Shown: piece after piece, positions 44,920 through 56,280 of the stretch
How the letters are laid out: each line of letters opens with the position of its first letter
Numbering within the stretch: position 1 is the first letter of the stretch
Assembly (NCBI GenBank): GCA_006538405.1
Contig: BJKQ01000010.1
Span: 868,001-932,000, forward strand
Length of the DNA stretch: 64,000 bases
Source: Hansfordia pulvinata
Lineage: Eukaryota > Ascomycota > Sordariomycetes > Xylariales
Direction of reading: 5' to 3'
Program-made: the position numbers and the translations under genes
The notes under the pieces: model-generated
Seen by the model: only the letters and a program-made list of their open reading frames with translations
Database searches by the model: none
What the model was told of the DNA's origin: nothing

Positions 44920-46257
44920 AGGAAGGGGAGGGAGAAGGGGGGGATAAAAAAGGAATATTACCCACAAGCGGGAGGCAGGCCCCTCAGGGCGCCCGGGGGC
45001 GCCAGCAAGGGGAGTGGCGCGGGTCCGGCCGGGGGTCGCCGGCGTAGGCCTCGCAGAAGGCCTCGTGGCGGGCGCAGCCGAGGACGGCGCCGCGGGCGTT
45101 CTGCGCGTGGCTGCGCAGCTCGTAGGGCGCGAGGGCGGCGGCGTGCGCCTCGCTCTGGCCCGGGTTCTGGCTCTGGAAGGCCGGGTGGCACGTGGCCGGG
45201 AAGTGCAGGACCTGCGCCAGGACGCCCGTGACGCCGGCTGCGCGGGCCTCGATGGCTAGGGCGGCCGCCTTGAGGGTTTGGTTGGTTCAGCTTTGCTGTT
45301 GAGGGGCCTTCGGGGGAAAAGAGAGGAGGGAGGTGACGCTGCTTACGAGGTTGCCACCGGCGCTGCTGCCGGCGAGGATGATGCGCTCGGGGTCGACGCC
45401 GAGGGCGTGCGCGTTGGCCTTGCACTGCGATTTCGGGTTTGCGTCAGTCGGCCCTCTGCATCTCGGCAAAACGGGGCTCGGGTGCGGGGAGGGCAGTGGG
45501 CGACGCACCCACAGAAGGCCGTCGTAGCTGTCGAAGAAGGGCGTGGGAAAGGGGTGCTCGGGGCTCTGCGGTCCGGGGTGCACCACCGTGTCAGTGGGCT
45601 CGTATCGACTGCTTTCTGGTGCGTAGGAGCGGAGAGAAGCCCACACTCACTTGCGGTAGTCGACGCTGACGACGACGACGTTGCGGTGCATGGCGGCGTA
45701 GACGTTCTCGGCACCGTCGACCTCGTGGCGACCGACGACCCAGCCTGGGAAGGGAGTAGACCGGGACGAGTCAGCTTCGGGGGATGATGGGGGGAGTTGG
45801 CGGCTGAAAAGCGAGAGAGAGTGAGTGAGAAAGAAGAAAACATACCTCCGCCGTGCATGCGGTACATGAGGGCGGCGCCGGGCAGCACGCGGCGGTGGCG
45901 GTAGACCTTGAGCTCGACGGGGTGGCCGTCGCGGGCCGGGAAGTGCAGCTTGCGGGTGACAATGTGCTCCCGGGAGGGGTGGTCCGGGGCGGCAGCGGGC
46001 GTGGGGCCGGATGATGTGGGGCCCGGGCCCGGCCCCGGGGGAAGCGGGGCGTCCGGGTCGGCGTCGTGGTGCGTGGCGGCGCGGGCGGCGGGCCAGTCGG
46101 GCAGCTCCCACATGGCGCCGAAGCCGACGCGCAGGGCCTCCTCGACGGCGGCGTACTCCGGGTGCTTGTCGGCCAGGTGGCCGTACCTGGGGCCGGGCTC
46201 GCGGGCGGCGGCGCTGTCCAGGTCGGTCCACCGCGGCCTGGCTCGGACGGGCGGCAT
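44517..46257 (-). CDS. HSL-type alpha/beta-hydrolase esterase with two apparent one-base deletions
   Basis: Minus-strand exons 46257-45846, 45744-45651, 45565-45509, 45424-45347, 45268-44966 and 44818-44517. Family motifs are the oxyanion box HGGG (YRMHGGGWVVG), DYRKAPEHPFPTP, and the nucleophile elbow GSSAGG. The acid and histidine come in the last exon: LIQCAGLDVMRDEALAYG, then YRGLPHCF. This is the hormone-sensitive-lipase/arylacetamide-deacetylase group; fungal members hydrolyse acyl esters. Two sites break the frame. One is at 45560-45563 (four C on the sense strand where APEH needs five), which an alternative AG could bypass. The other is at 45009-45012 (RHSP before LLAPPGALRGLPP). One added C at each makes all exons agree at 415 residues. 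Intron 5 contains a (TG)28 microsatellite. Either miscalled bases or a recent pseudogene. Confidence 0.75.
44860..44915. repeat. (TG)28 microsatellite in esterase intron
   Basis: Uninterrupted TG dinucleotide repeat inside the last intron of the minus-strand esterase (AC repeat on the sense strand). Confidence 0.95.
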
Positions 46258-46958
46258 CTTGCACGGCTGGCTGGGTAGTGCGTCTGTTAGGTACGATATT
46301 GTAGGATATCTGATGGCGGTAGTGACAATGATGGTGTTATTGTCGTGTGCCGCAGTTGGTTTCCATTAGCAGCTTCATGTTATCGTGATCACCTTTTATA
46401 ATGGTGGTTAGGTAGGTATGGACCTTGTGCTGCTAACCGCCCCGCGCCCCACCCGGATGAAGATGATTCATTCTGAGACCCGACACCGACTGACGAGGCT
46501 GAGCAGATGGCGCCCTCAGTACAGCGCGTGCAAGTAGGTAGCAGCAGTACTCGTAGTAGTAGTGCATGAAGTCCGTATAGCGGATATAGTAAGTGACCAG
46601 CCGCAGGTGAGCTGACAGCCCGACGCCGCCGATGTGAGCGGCACCACCGCCCGTGCTGGGCGGCCATAAATCGCCGTCATTCTGCATCATACTGATGATA
46701 GCCTTCCCACCTACAATATACAACATCCAGCCTGCTGCCTCCTGCCCCCTGCCTCGTCACCTTTGTTGGCCGGGTGAGGCATACGGCCCATGGTCCGTAT
46801 CCCATTTCACCACCATGCCCCCAGACGCGCATCGCATCACGCCGCACCGCCCGCGCACCCCATCCCGCCAGACGCACCGCCCTCACTTGCGCCAGTGCGC
46901 CGACGCCACGCCGCCGCACTCCATGAGCCCCCGCGCGGGCGCCTCGGCCCCGAGCAGT
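46258..46958. other. Intergenic stretch, no gene seen
   Basis: Upstream of the esterase and downstream of the GST remnant. Contains TAGGTA-type words near 46287 and 46410. No open frame of note. Confidence 0.4.
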
Positions 46959-47638
46959 TCAAGGCCGCTTGTCCGGGTCGCCGCACGCCATCGCCCGCCG
47001 GTACGCCGGCCGCGCCGCCACGTCGCCCAGCCGACGCAGGACGTGCGGGTACGGCCCCAGGTCCAGCGCGGGCACAAAGTACATTACCGCTGCGTCGTCA
47101 GGCTGTAGGCCGTCATGACGTCCGCCGCCGAGCCGAGAAGAAGCCCCCGCCCGCCAGCCGCGCGTCCACCCGGCCCGCCGCGCTCTCCAGCCGCTGCCGC
47201 GCGAACCCCGCGATCGCCGTCCCCTGCGCCGCCTCGCCCGCCCGGTCCAGGAACATGCACGCAATCATGGCCGGCTGCAGCGTCCCGTTGGCGTGGTGCA
47301 GCCAGTACAGGTAGTCGGCCAGCCGGCAGGCGTCTGTGGCGTCGGTCCCTGTCCCTGTCTCTGTCCCCGGCGCCCGGACGGACAGGCGGCCCGCGCCGTC
47401 GTGCCGCGCCAGCTGGTAATTCGCACACGGCCCCGCTCTCGGCCAGCCGCACCCCCGTCTCCGTGTCCTCGACGAAGGGCGCCTTGCCCGTGTCGTTGCC
47501 CGGCACGGCCCTGAGCGACTCGGGCGAGAGCACCGGCTCCCGCGTGTGCCTGCGCAGCTCGTAGGGGCACCCCGAGCTCCTCGCAGCCCCTAGGACCTTG
47601 GAGGCCGACGCGATTGCCGCGATCTGGTCTCGCGGCAT
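46959..47638 (-). pseudogene. Glutathione S-transferase pseudogene, full-length but multiply frameshifted
   Basis: About 680 bp, the length of an intronless GST gene, with GST-like segments in the expected order but spread over all three frames. The N-terminal thioredoxin-fold part reads CPYELRRHTREP and GKAPFVEDTETGVRLAESG. After a shift near 47415 it reads YQLARHDGAGRL, RLADYLYWLHHANGTLQPAM and ACMFLDRAGEAAQG. After a shift near 47145 it reads SAADVMTAYSLTTQR. After a shift near 47098 it reads MYFVPALDLGPYPHVLRRL, to a stop at 46959. At least one more shift is needed near 47570 to join CEELGVP to the tyrosine. The shifts need both insertions and deletions, unlike the one-base losses elsewhere in the window. 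I therefore call a pseudogene, with poor sequence as the alternative. Confidence 0.72.
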
Positions 47639-48366
47639 CGCATCCCACTGATGTCATGTGCGGCCCGGAGCGGACACGGTCCGCACGTCAGCTCCATTCG
47701 CGCGCGGGTGTCGATGGCGGCGACGGCCCCGGCAGCCCACAGTCTCGAGTTTTAAGTGCCACGAGACGGGGCGAGCTGCGGAGAAGCGGAAGATGTCTTG
47801 GTTGGGTGTTTTCTCCATTTTCATGCAGACCCCTTTGATTTACGCCCTGGGGTCTGCCTCTCTGGTCCTAGCCGGGCATCTTGAGGAAGATGAGCCCGTG
47901 TCTTGAGCGTGTAAGCGTGTGTGAGTTGACTGGCTGGCCACAACGCCCGGTATTCCAGGGAATTCAGATGTGCTATCACCATCTCGATGAGACTGAGAAG
48001 CGGCATTAATGTCGGCTTACCCATAGAATCAATAAATCGGGAGTACAGACTGGTAGGCACCTACTGATCAACTTGGCGGCGGCGCGAGATCGTGCACCCT
48101 ATGTGCCTTACCGGTATGCACGTATCAAGCAGTGCGCGAGACTGTCTACATGCATGATAGCTTGGCAGTACATATCGGATATACCAATGAGTGCGCCCCA
48201 CATCAACATTGAACGGAGCACACCACCACAGATGCTACATAGGTACCTACTCCTAGCAGTCGTACGTGGGATGCCGCATCAACCACCACGTCGTCGCCCG
48301 CTATAATTAGAACGTCACCCTCACGACACAGCTTGCCTTGTCACGACCGCACCCCCGCCGCGCACC
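47639..48366. other. Divergent intergenic region with TAGGTACCTA palindrome
   Basis: TAGGTACCTA at 48240-48249, about 120 bp before the next ATG, and a one-mismatch copy TAGGCACCTA at 48054-48063. Probable promoter of the RINT1/Tip20-like gene. No gene is seen. Confidence 0.45.
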
Positions 48367-51129
48367 ATGGCTGCCGCCGCCGCCATCCCCCAGGAGCCCG
48401 ACATCCGGCTCGAGGACTACCTCGACGACAAGCTGCAGTCGTCCGCCGACCTCGACAACATCGACTCCCTGCTGGCCAGCGTCGAGGTCCAGCGCAGCCA
48501 GCTGCAGGCCCAGCTCGACGACGCCGCCGCCCAGCTCGACGATGCCCGCCGCCACGCCCACGACCGCCAAGGCGGCCTCGCCCAGTCCATCCGCGACTTC
48601 GAGGACCTGCAGCACAGCATCGACCTGCGCCTGCGCATCATGGCCGAGTCGGACGCCCCCGACGACGCCATCCGCCGCCTCGAGCCCCCCATGCGCCAGC
48701 TGCACCGCGTCGACCTCGCCCACCGCTACGTCTCCCTACTAAGCGACGTCGAGAACATGCGCCTCGACGCCCGCGCCCACCTGCCCCACGACCCCAAGGC
48801 CGCCCTCGCCGCCTACGCCGACCTGCGCGCCCTCGCCGCCCGCCTCCACGAGCTGCAGCGCCCCGCCGACCACGCCGCCGCCCACCTCGTCCGCCACGTC
48901 GACGCCATCGCCGACGCCCTCTGGGCCGAGATGCGGGCCACCATGTCCGCCGACATGGACGCCGTCCTGCGCCAGCGCGGCTGGCCCCACGCCGTCGACC
49001 CGGCCTCCCACACCATGGACGACGAGTGGCTGCAGTGCTTCGAGAAGCTCGTCGACCTGCAGGTCCCCGAGGTCCTCTACGCCGACCCGGACGCCACCGA
49101 GCCCGTCGTGCTCCTCGCCTTCGAGGTCATGGCCAGGCCCTTCGTCCAGTGGTTCCGCTTCCAGTTCATGGGCTCTAACGCCACCAGCAGCCCCCAGTCC
49201 TTCGGCACCTTCTGCATCCCCCAGTTCGTCGCACTGCTCGACAGGTGGGCCGACTTCTTCCGCGACAACGTCGGCCACATCCTCGGCTCGCGCTTCGCCG
49301 ACGCCGCCGCCGTCGCCGACAAGTCCGTCTACGTCGACCCCGCCTGCGCCCTCGTCGCGGCCCTGCTGCCCGTCATGCGCGAGAAGATCCGCTCCGCCGT
49401 CCGCCACGGCCTGCAGAACCCCCAGTTCCTCAGCAGCCTCGTCGTCCAGCTCATGAACCTTGACGATGACCTGCGCGCCCGCTTCGATTACGACGGCGGC
49501 GGCGACCCGGCCGGCGGCTGGGCCGGCCTGACCTCCGAGGTCCTCGACGCCCACTTCGACGACTGGCTGCGCGCCGAGAAGGACTTTGCGCTCGAGCGCT
49601 TCGACAGCATCGTCGACGCCCCCGACGCCCGCAGCATCGACTACGACTACGCCGCCGCCGGCAAGATGAAGCCCACCCTGGCCGCCGTTCGCATCGTCGA
49701 CCTGCTGCGCTCCGTGACGTCCCAGTACCAGCGCGTCACCCGCGTCTGGCAGAAGACGCGCTTCCTGCTCGACATCCAGCTCGAGATCCTCGACCGGTAC
49801 CACGCCCGCCTCCGCGACTCCCTCGAGGCCTACTACTCCGCCACCTCCACCCTGGGCCGCACCCTCCACGGCGTCTCCAAGGAGCAGGCGGCCGCCCTCG
49901 AGGGCACGGGGACCTTGGAGATCCTGTGCCGCGTGATCGGCGGTTCGGACCACATCATCTCGACGCTGAGGGACTGGAGCAACGAAGAGGTACGTTAGAC
50001 GCCGACCCGGCGCGCCGGGCCAGCAGCGACCCCGCCAAACCTGACTGACCCTCGCAGTTCTTTGTCACATTCTGGGAGCAGCTCAACAGCCGCGCCAGGG
50101 AGGAGCCGGGCGGCGGTGACGAGGAGGACGAGGCCCGCCTGCTGGGCGGCGGCATGAGCTGGGAGCAGGTTAAGAACCGCACCTCGTCGGCCGTCGGGTC
50201 CGACGGCGACAGCGGCATCCTGTTCGACGAGACCATTGCCGCCTTCGCCGCCCGCCGCGCCACGGCCCAGGAGTTCCTGGCCACGGCGCTCGTCGACTCG
50301 CACGCCAAGGCCTTCCGGCAGTACATGGCCAAGGCGCAGTGGAGCACCATAGGCGATGACGAGAACGGTGAGTTTTCTTTTCTTGTTCGTCGGGACCCGG
50401 CGCGCAGATTCGCTGACATGCCCTTTGCGCGGCGCCCAGTCGACCCAGACGCGCTAGCCATCTCTCCCGAGCTTGACGAGCCCCTATCGGTATGTTCCCT
50501 TGCCCTTGGGCCCCTTTCTTCGTTGCCCTTGCCCCCCTCCTTTTCCTTCTTTGCTCTTCGACCCAACCCCTTTTTAGATTCAAAACTCACCGTCTAACGC
50601 GCGAAACCCCCAGATTCTCCGCCGCAACTTCGCCTTCCTCTCCGCCGCCCTGAGCGCCGCCGCCTACCGCCGCGCCTGCCGCGCCTCCCTCGACGCCCTC
50701 TGCGACGCCCTCTGGTCCGACGTTCTCATGCGCCACCGCTTCGCCGCCCCGGGGGCCGCCCAGCTGGCCCGCGACGCCGCGGCCCTCGCCTCCCTCGCCG
50801 ACCGGATGGTCAGCGGCGGTGGTGGAGGAGGAGGAGGAGGAGGAGGCCACCTGCGCGCCCTGACCGAGGGCGCCAAGCTGCTCAGCCTGCCCCTCTCGCT
50901 GGATGACGGTGGTGGTGGTGGCGGTGATGCCGGGCAGCAGCAGCCCGAGGACGACGAGAGGGGGGGCGCGGCGGCGGCGGCGGCGGTGATGACGCTGGCC
51001 CAGGCCGCGGACGCGCTGTTCACCGACAACGCGCACGCCAAGGCCGCGCTGGACCGCCTTGGGCTCGAGGTCCTGACGCCCTCGCACGCCCGCAGCGTGG
51101 TGCAGCGGCGCGTCGAGTACGAGGGGTGA
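48367..51129 (+). CDS. RINT-1/Tip20 family ER tether subunit (Dsl1 complex), 832 aa
   Basis: Exons 48367-49989, 50058-50367, 50440-50489 and 50614-51129, in phase. The start MAAAAAIPQEPDIRLEDYLD leads into a coiled-coil region (residues ~20-100), then the RINT1_TIP20 helical domain (CFEKLVDLQVPEV, MARPFVQWFRFQFMG, FCIPQFVALLDRWADFF, REKIRSAVRHGLQNPQF, FALERFDSIVD). Tip20/RINT1 is a Dsl1/NRZ tether component that captures COPI vesicles at the ER and binds SNAREs. The last exon has a glycine run (GGT/GGA repeats near 50815-50850) and acidic loops that look like inserted disordered stretches. The gene is extremely GC-rich at third positions. Fungal literature may use TIP20 or RINT1; I leave the symbol blank. 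Confidence 0.88.
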
Positions 51130-51612
51130 AGAAAAGAAGGGCGGCCGGGTCGTCTCCGCTGTGCCACGACGGGCGTGGTAGGCCGTTGCCGGTGTGCGCA
51201 CGCCTCGTTGTGTATATATACCCCCTGAGCACATGCGCGTGCTCCGTCCTGCTATATAGACGTTTACCTGCAGAGCCACGTGGACGGACAGTGAGAAGTG
51301 GCAGAAGCCGCGGGACAGTGTGGTCGTCTCTATCAAACGTGCTGGGTATTGTATTATGTGCGCAACTTGCGTATCCAGTCGGTCTATGCTCGCCGGTGCC
51401 CATGCTAGAACCGCCGGTCGTTTCTGACCGCCAACGGGGACCCTCGTGGGTCCTTTTCCAAAATCACTTTTCTGACATCGGCGCCGCGCCGGGCAGTCGG
51501 AGCCGGAATGTATCCAACCAACCTGCTCCCGACCTGCCGTAGCGCCTCTTCCCTTGTATTCGCATGTCCTTGCAGCTGCGTCTCCCCCCTCTTGCCTCAC
51601 CAGGACAGGCGT
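51130..51612. other. Convergent intergenic stretch
   Basis: 3-prime ends of the tether gene and the carrier gene. TATATATA at about 51212-51219. Nothing else is seen. Confidence 0.4.
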
Positions 51613-52654
51613 CTATTTGATGGCGCGCATGGTCATCTCGACCACGGCAAAGGTGCCGGCGCTGACGGGCATGGCGCGCAGCAGGGTGGGGCCGAGGCCC
51701 TTCCAGAAGCCGCGGGCGCCCTCGGCGCGGTACGTCTTGGCGAAGCAGTCGCGCATCGAGGCGTAGCGCTGGCCCTGAGCCGGGGTCAGGGCGTCGGTCT
51801 GCATCTTGCTCTTGACGACGTCGAAGGGGTAGCTGCCGAGCCAGAGGAACTCGCCGGCGATGCCGCCGTACAGGGCGACCTTCCACGAGGGCACGTCCTT
51901 GCGGGCGACGCCGTTGCGGGCGGCGTCGGCGTTCATCATCCACTCGAACGACAGGAACCACATGCCGTAGGCCTGGGCCTCGCGCAGCAGGGTGACGGCG
52001 GAGCCGCGGTACAGGCCCCGCAGGACGCCGGCGTCGGCGCTCAGCTTGCGGACGCAGTCTAGCGGCCCCGCGTACAGGCGGCCGGCGCCGTGGGGCTGGG
52101 TCTGCAGGCGGATGCGGACGTGCTCGACGGGGCCCGAGAGGGCGGCGTTGGCGACGCCCGCGAAGGCGCCCGCCGCGTAGTACTGCCCGTAGCCGAGGTC
52201 GGCCTTGGCGCCGGGCCCTGCCGCCGCGTTGAGGGCCTCGAACTGGCGCGTGGCGTAGCCGAAGGCGCCGAACTGGATCGAGACACACGCGCCGATGCCC
52301 AGCAGCGGCGTCAGGGTGCCCTTGTAGAAGGCCGCGGGCCCCTCCTTGCGGTAGATCGACTTGGCGGCGTCGAGGGCGCCGCTGTACGCCGTCGTGGTCT
52401 GCAGGCGCACCTTGACAATGTCGAACGGCTGGCCTGTTTTTGAGGGGGGACAGTGGTCCGCGAGTCAGCAGGTGGCCGTGGCATCCGCACGAAGGGTGAG
52501 CGGAGTGCGCAATGGGCGAGGAAGGGGTGCAGCAACGAGAGGGCGGCTTACCAATGAGAACCTGGGCAATGCCACCGGTGGCACCGGCAAAGAGGTCCTT
52601 AGCGGTGCTCAGGGCGCCGCCGTTGGCGGAGATGTCCTCAGCGGCGTCGGCCAT
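51613..52654 (-). CDS. Mitochondrial carrier, Ymc1/Ymc2-like, 307 aa
   Basis: Minus-strand exons 52654-52552 and 52433-51613, in phase, give 307 residues, the normal carrier length. Three tandem carrier repeats are visible: KDLFAGATGGIAQVLIG with QPFDIVKVRLQ (36-46), then YYAAGAFAGVANAALSGPVEHVRIRLQ-type sequence, then LYGGIAGEFLWLGSYPFDVV. The sequence resembles yeast Ymc1/Ymc2 and the carnitine-acylcarnitine subgroup, which exchange small carboxylates or amino acids across the inner membrane. The substrate (possibly glycine or glutamate related) is inference. The second repeat has GPVEHV where P-x-D/E-x-x-K/R is canonical, as in Ymc-type carriers. The start ATG at 52654 gives MADAAEDISANGGALS, a short matrix-side leader. 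Confidence 0.9.
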
Positions 52655-53483
52655 AGCGGTGATTGGGGGGGCTTTGCGACGGGAGACGGCGTGCGGGACG
52701 TGGGCTCGGGCCGAGGGGCAGGGATGCCTCAATTCACAGCTCTCTCAACACACGCAGCGAGGGTCGGCGCCGCTTGCAGGCCCGGGGCACAATGAGCGAG
52801 GGTTCGGAAGAGTCGCGAACGTGTTTGCGAGAGCGGGCGTAGGTGGCGGGGGAGGAACGTGGGGGAGGGAGGAGGGAGAGTTGGGGAGCCGTGGGCGTTG
52901 GTGGCGGAAGTAGGGAAAGCTGGGGGGAGGGCGGCAATCGAAAGGAAGGTCCGGAGGTGGAGGAGCAAAAGGGACCGACAGCTGCTGATCAATGGGCCGA
53001 CAGGTTGGGCGGGTGACGACAGCGACAGCCACGATACCGTACGTAATCGGGCCCAGCCTCGTGCAATCAATGCTCGTATCACACCACGGCGTAGATGCCT
53101 TACGGGCAAACGATTGATGTGAACAACCGAGCACGAACGACGACGATTAGAAATGAGGCCGATCTAGGAGCAGCCAGGGATCGGCTCGGGCGGCGTGGGA
53201 TACCCGCCCTGTACTTGCACGCGGCGGCGCTGTTGCGAGTCCCGGCTCGGAGACGGGGTACTGGGCGGGTATAGCTACTCGTGCTCCTGGACCCTGCGCT
53301 ACATGTACCTCACCCAAGGTATACCTGTACTCGTAGTGGGGGTGGCCCACCCATCCGGATCAGGGTCGGGTCGAAGGCTTATCAGCCTTATCTCTCGGCT
53401 TGTTTCGGTGGGCGGCGCCCCGTGAGCCAGTCCAGGTCCAGGTCCACCAACATCCAATTGAAGACGAGACGCCTCCCTTCCGT
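52655..53483. other. Intergenic stretch, no gene seen
   Basis: Promoter side of the carrier gene and 3-prime side of the DUF6536 gene. Purine-rich tract at 52850-52960 on the plus strand. No gene is supported. Confidence 0.4.
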
Positions 53484-56280
53484 TCAGACGCACCACTCGC
53501 CAACTCTGGGCCGTCTCACCCCATCCATCTCACTCCCGAACCCCAAGTGCATCAGCTCCCCCGGATCCTGATCGAGCCGTACGGCTTGCCGCAGACAAGG
53601 ACCTGCCGCCACTGCGCCCCATCGTATCTTGGACCGCGACAGGGCCTGGCGGCGCTCTGCTAGATCCCCCTCGCTTCTCCTCCATTTCGTTGCGTCACTG
53701 CCTGTGCAATCTCCTGCCAGCCAGCATCAGTGTCTTCCCACTCATCCTGTAAGTTCGGAGCTCGGCTTACCTCGCTCTGGCGGCATCGTTGCCCCAGGCA
53801 CGGTCGGGAAGCTGTGGCAAGCTGCCGACACAACCAGCGAGTTGGAACCCCCGGAGACCATGACCCCCTTCGCCTGCTTAAAGCTGTAGACCAAAGGAAT
53901 AGGCACCACCGCGAACACGATCGACGACAGGACGACGAGCGCTAGTGGGGAGAAGCCGATGGTAACAATGGCATCCGAGGAAAGCTCCAGCCACCCGGAG
54001 GTATCGACACGCCCGTAGGACGAGAAAGCAGACTGGTCCCAGTACCCTTTTTTTTCCCTCAAGACTTTTAGCCACGGTGCCAGGTGGCAGGGGAGATACA
54101 GGGGCCATCTTACCTCCCTCGGAGACGTACAAGAACAGGCTGTTGGAAACCAGCCAGTGCAGCAGGGCGCTCAGTCCCATCAGGGGAACGCTGTACCGGT
54201 ACGGCAGCTGGAGCCTGTAGCTGGACCTTTGCCCGCCCTCGGGGTACGAGACACGCAATGGTTTGTAGGAGCGGCTGTACGACGACCACTCCTCCTCGAC
54301 CACAAGCCTGGTGAAGAAGGCGTTGTAAACGAAGTAGCAGAAGGATAGGAGCAGCTGCGGCATGTTTGCGAAGACGAGAGCTGCCAGATAGGACGTGAAC
54401 CCAATGGTGAACATGCGGGGAGCCTCGGACGGCCCGAGAGAGAGTTCGCTCAGGCTGGGTGGGAGTCGGGACTGTCAGTTTCCGGGGACGCCCAGGCCGA
54501 CGACGAGGGGTGTGAGTAGGAGGAACAGCAAGGCTTTACGCTTCACTTACGGTCTTGGGCCGAGAGAAGTCAAGGCAACTGGGAGCGTAATGGCACAGAC
54601 GAGGCCGCCCATCACGAGCGAGCCGTAGGTGCGTATCCAGATTGGCCGGTCGACGGCCGTTGCGAGGCGACTGGCTCCTCCATCCACCCACCGCCGCGGC
54701 CGCAGACCCGGCCCCAGGCTGCTGTCCGAATCGGTGCCGTCGGGGTCAGGCACCTGCTGGCGACGGTATTCCAGCCTCACACTGTCCGCGATGGACATGG
54801 AGCTCATGCCGAACGTGTGGGGGTCTGGGCGTCGGAGAAACGACTGTATGGCGTCGCCCGGAGTGACGAGCGAGAAGTGCGGCAACTTCCACACGACGAT
54901 CAGACATTGGACCGCCTTGGCGAAGAAGCAGCTCATCACCACCAGCAGCAGCAGGCTGGAGAGCTCGACGCGGCATGGGTCAGGGACCCGCTCCGCCAGA
55001 CAGTAGTCGATGCCCAGGTCGTCCACATCGACTGGTGGCCAGCTCTGCAGCTCTCGTGCGATGGTCGCGTTGAAATGGCTGGCGAAGAAATCCGGCTCTG
55101 CCTTTTCCCCGGCCGGTATCGCGTCGGGGGCCAGCCCAGTTGGCAGGCTGTCGGCGTCCATGTGGATCTGGGCGTTGCCCAGCAGCAGGGCGCAGTTGTT
55201 CCAGCACGAGCTGAAGTCGTTCAGGGCCGTCGTCCTCTGCACACGGCAGCGAGTCGAATACCACAGGGGGTTAGGCTCGTCCGGCGGGACGAGCGCTTCC
55301 CACATGGCGTAGTCGGTCTGCGCCGTGGCCGACGCGCCAAACACGTCAGCACGACTCCAGCCCGTCGGGTTCGCAGTCGCGGGCTTGGTCACGAGGATCA
55401 GGTCGCGGTGGCGGGTCCGCGGGTCGCAAAACCTGTACTCCTCGAGGCACTGCTCCGGGTCCAGCCGTTGCCATCCCGCCAGCGACGTGGCGTCTCGGGC
55501 GCTTCTCGTCAAGTTCTGTCGGAGAGCAGAGCCCGTGTCGATGTAGGACGCGAAGGATGCTGACGAGCCGTAGCCGCAGCCCCCGAGCTTCCCGTCGTGT
55601 CCGGTGCAGCCCACCGGCAGGGGCTGAGGGTGAGGGTATGGGCGCTTCGGTGGGTAGCCAGCCGAGTTGTTGGGCAGGAAGTAGGCGTACTCCTCCGGCA
55701 GCAGATGGCGGTTCATGGGGACTGGCGAGCCAGACACGCTCAGGCTGGCTCCGGGAGCCCAGAAGGGAGCGCCTTGGGTGAAGCTCTCGGAGGCGATGAT
55801 GGTCTGCCATTCGGAGCCCTGGTATCTTGTCTCGAAGACACAGCTGTTGAACAGCAGGTGGACAGGAAGGGAAGTCAGGAACAAGAGCCAGTACGACGCG
55901 CCCTTGAAAGGGGAAACGTGGGACAGGTTCTTCAGGGACGACACTCCCAGATCGAGCGAGGAGTATCGGGAATGGGCCTTGTCGATCTCGTGCCTCGTCG
56001 GCGCACTCAGGACTTGCATGAAGAAGTTGGCGGAGGCGAGCACGCCGCTGGAGACCAGGTTGATCAGCAGGTGCAAGCCGATGTTGAGGGCCCCCGACGC
56101 CTCGCAGGAGCCTCTGTACAGGACGGTGGCCTTGGCCAGAGAGGCGCCTGGCTGGGCCAGGCTCGCTGCCAGACAGCAAAGCAGAACGACCCCGCCGGAG
56201 AAGACGGCCAGGATGTTCAAGCAGGCTGTGACCCTCCATTTCGCGCCTAGGAATTGGCGGTTCATTCTGTCTGCTGTCAT
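53484..56280 (-). CDS. DUF6536 polytopic membrane protein, ~864 aa (5-prime end uncertain)
   Basis: Minus-strand exons 56280-54551, 54454-54114, 54064-53771 and 53713-53484. The N-terminus has the family pattern: WRVTACLNILAVFSGGVVLL, then LYRGSCEASGALNIGLHLLIN and FFMQVLSAPTRHEIDKAH. Further membrane spans come in the later exons (FTIGFTSYLAALVFANMPQ, PLALVVLSSIVFAVVPIPL). The last exon carries the family C-terminus (RRQALSRSKIRWGAV and LGFGSEMDGVRRP). Function of DUF6536 proteins is unknown. Intron 2 is 49 nt. The start is uncertain: an AG at 56274-56275 and a GTAAGT donor at 56354 suggest an upstream exon 56451-56355 with ATGs at 56447 and 56444. Its ATG frame meets a TAG at the donor unless one C is missing from the C6 run at 56373-56378. 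Divergent from the next gene. Confidence 0.82.

Noticed and set aside
50664..51600. Minus-strand ORFs over the Tip20-like last exon
   Set aside because: They arise from the glycine/proline complement of the GC-rich tether gene and have no motifs.
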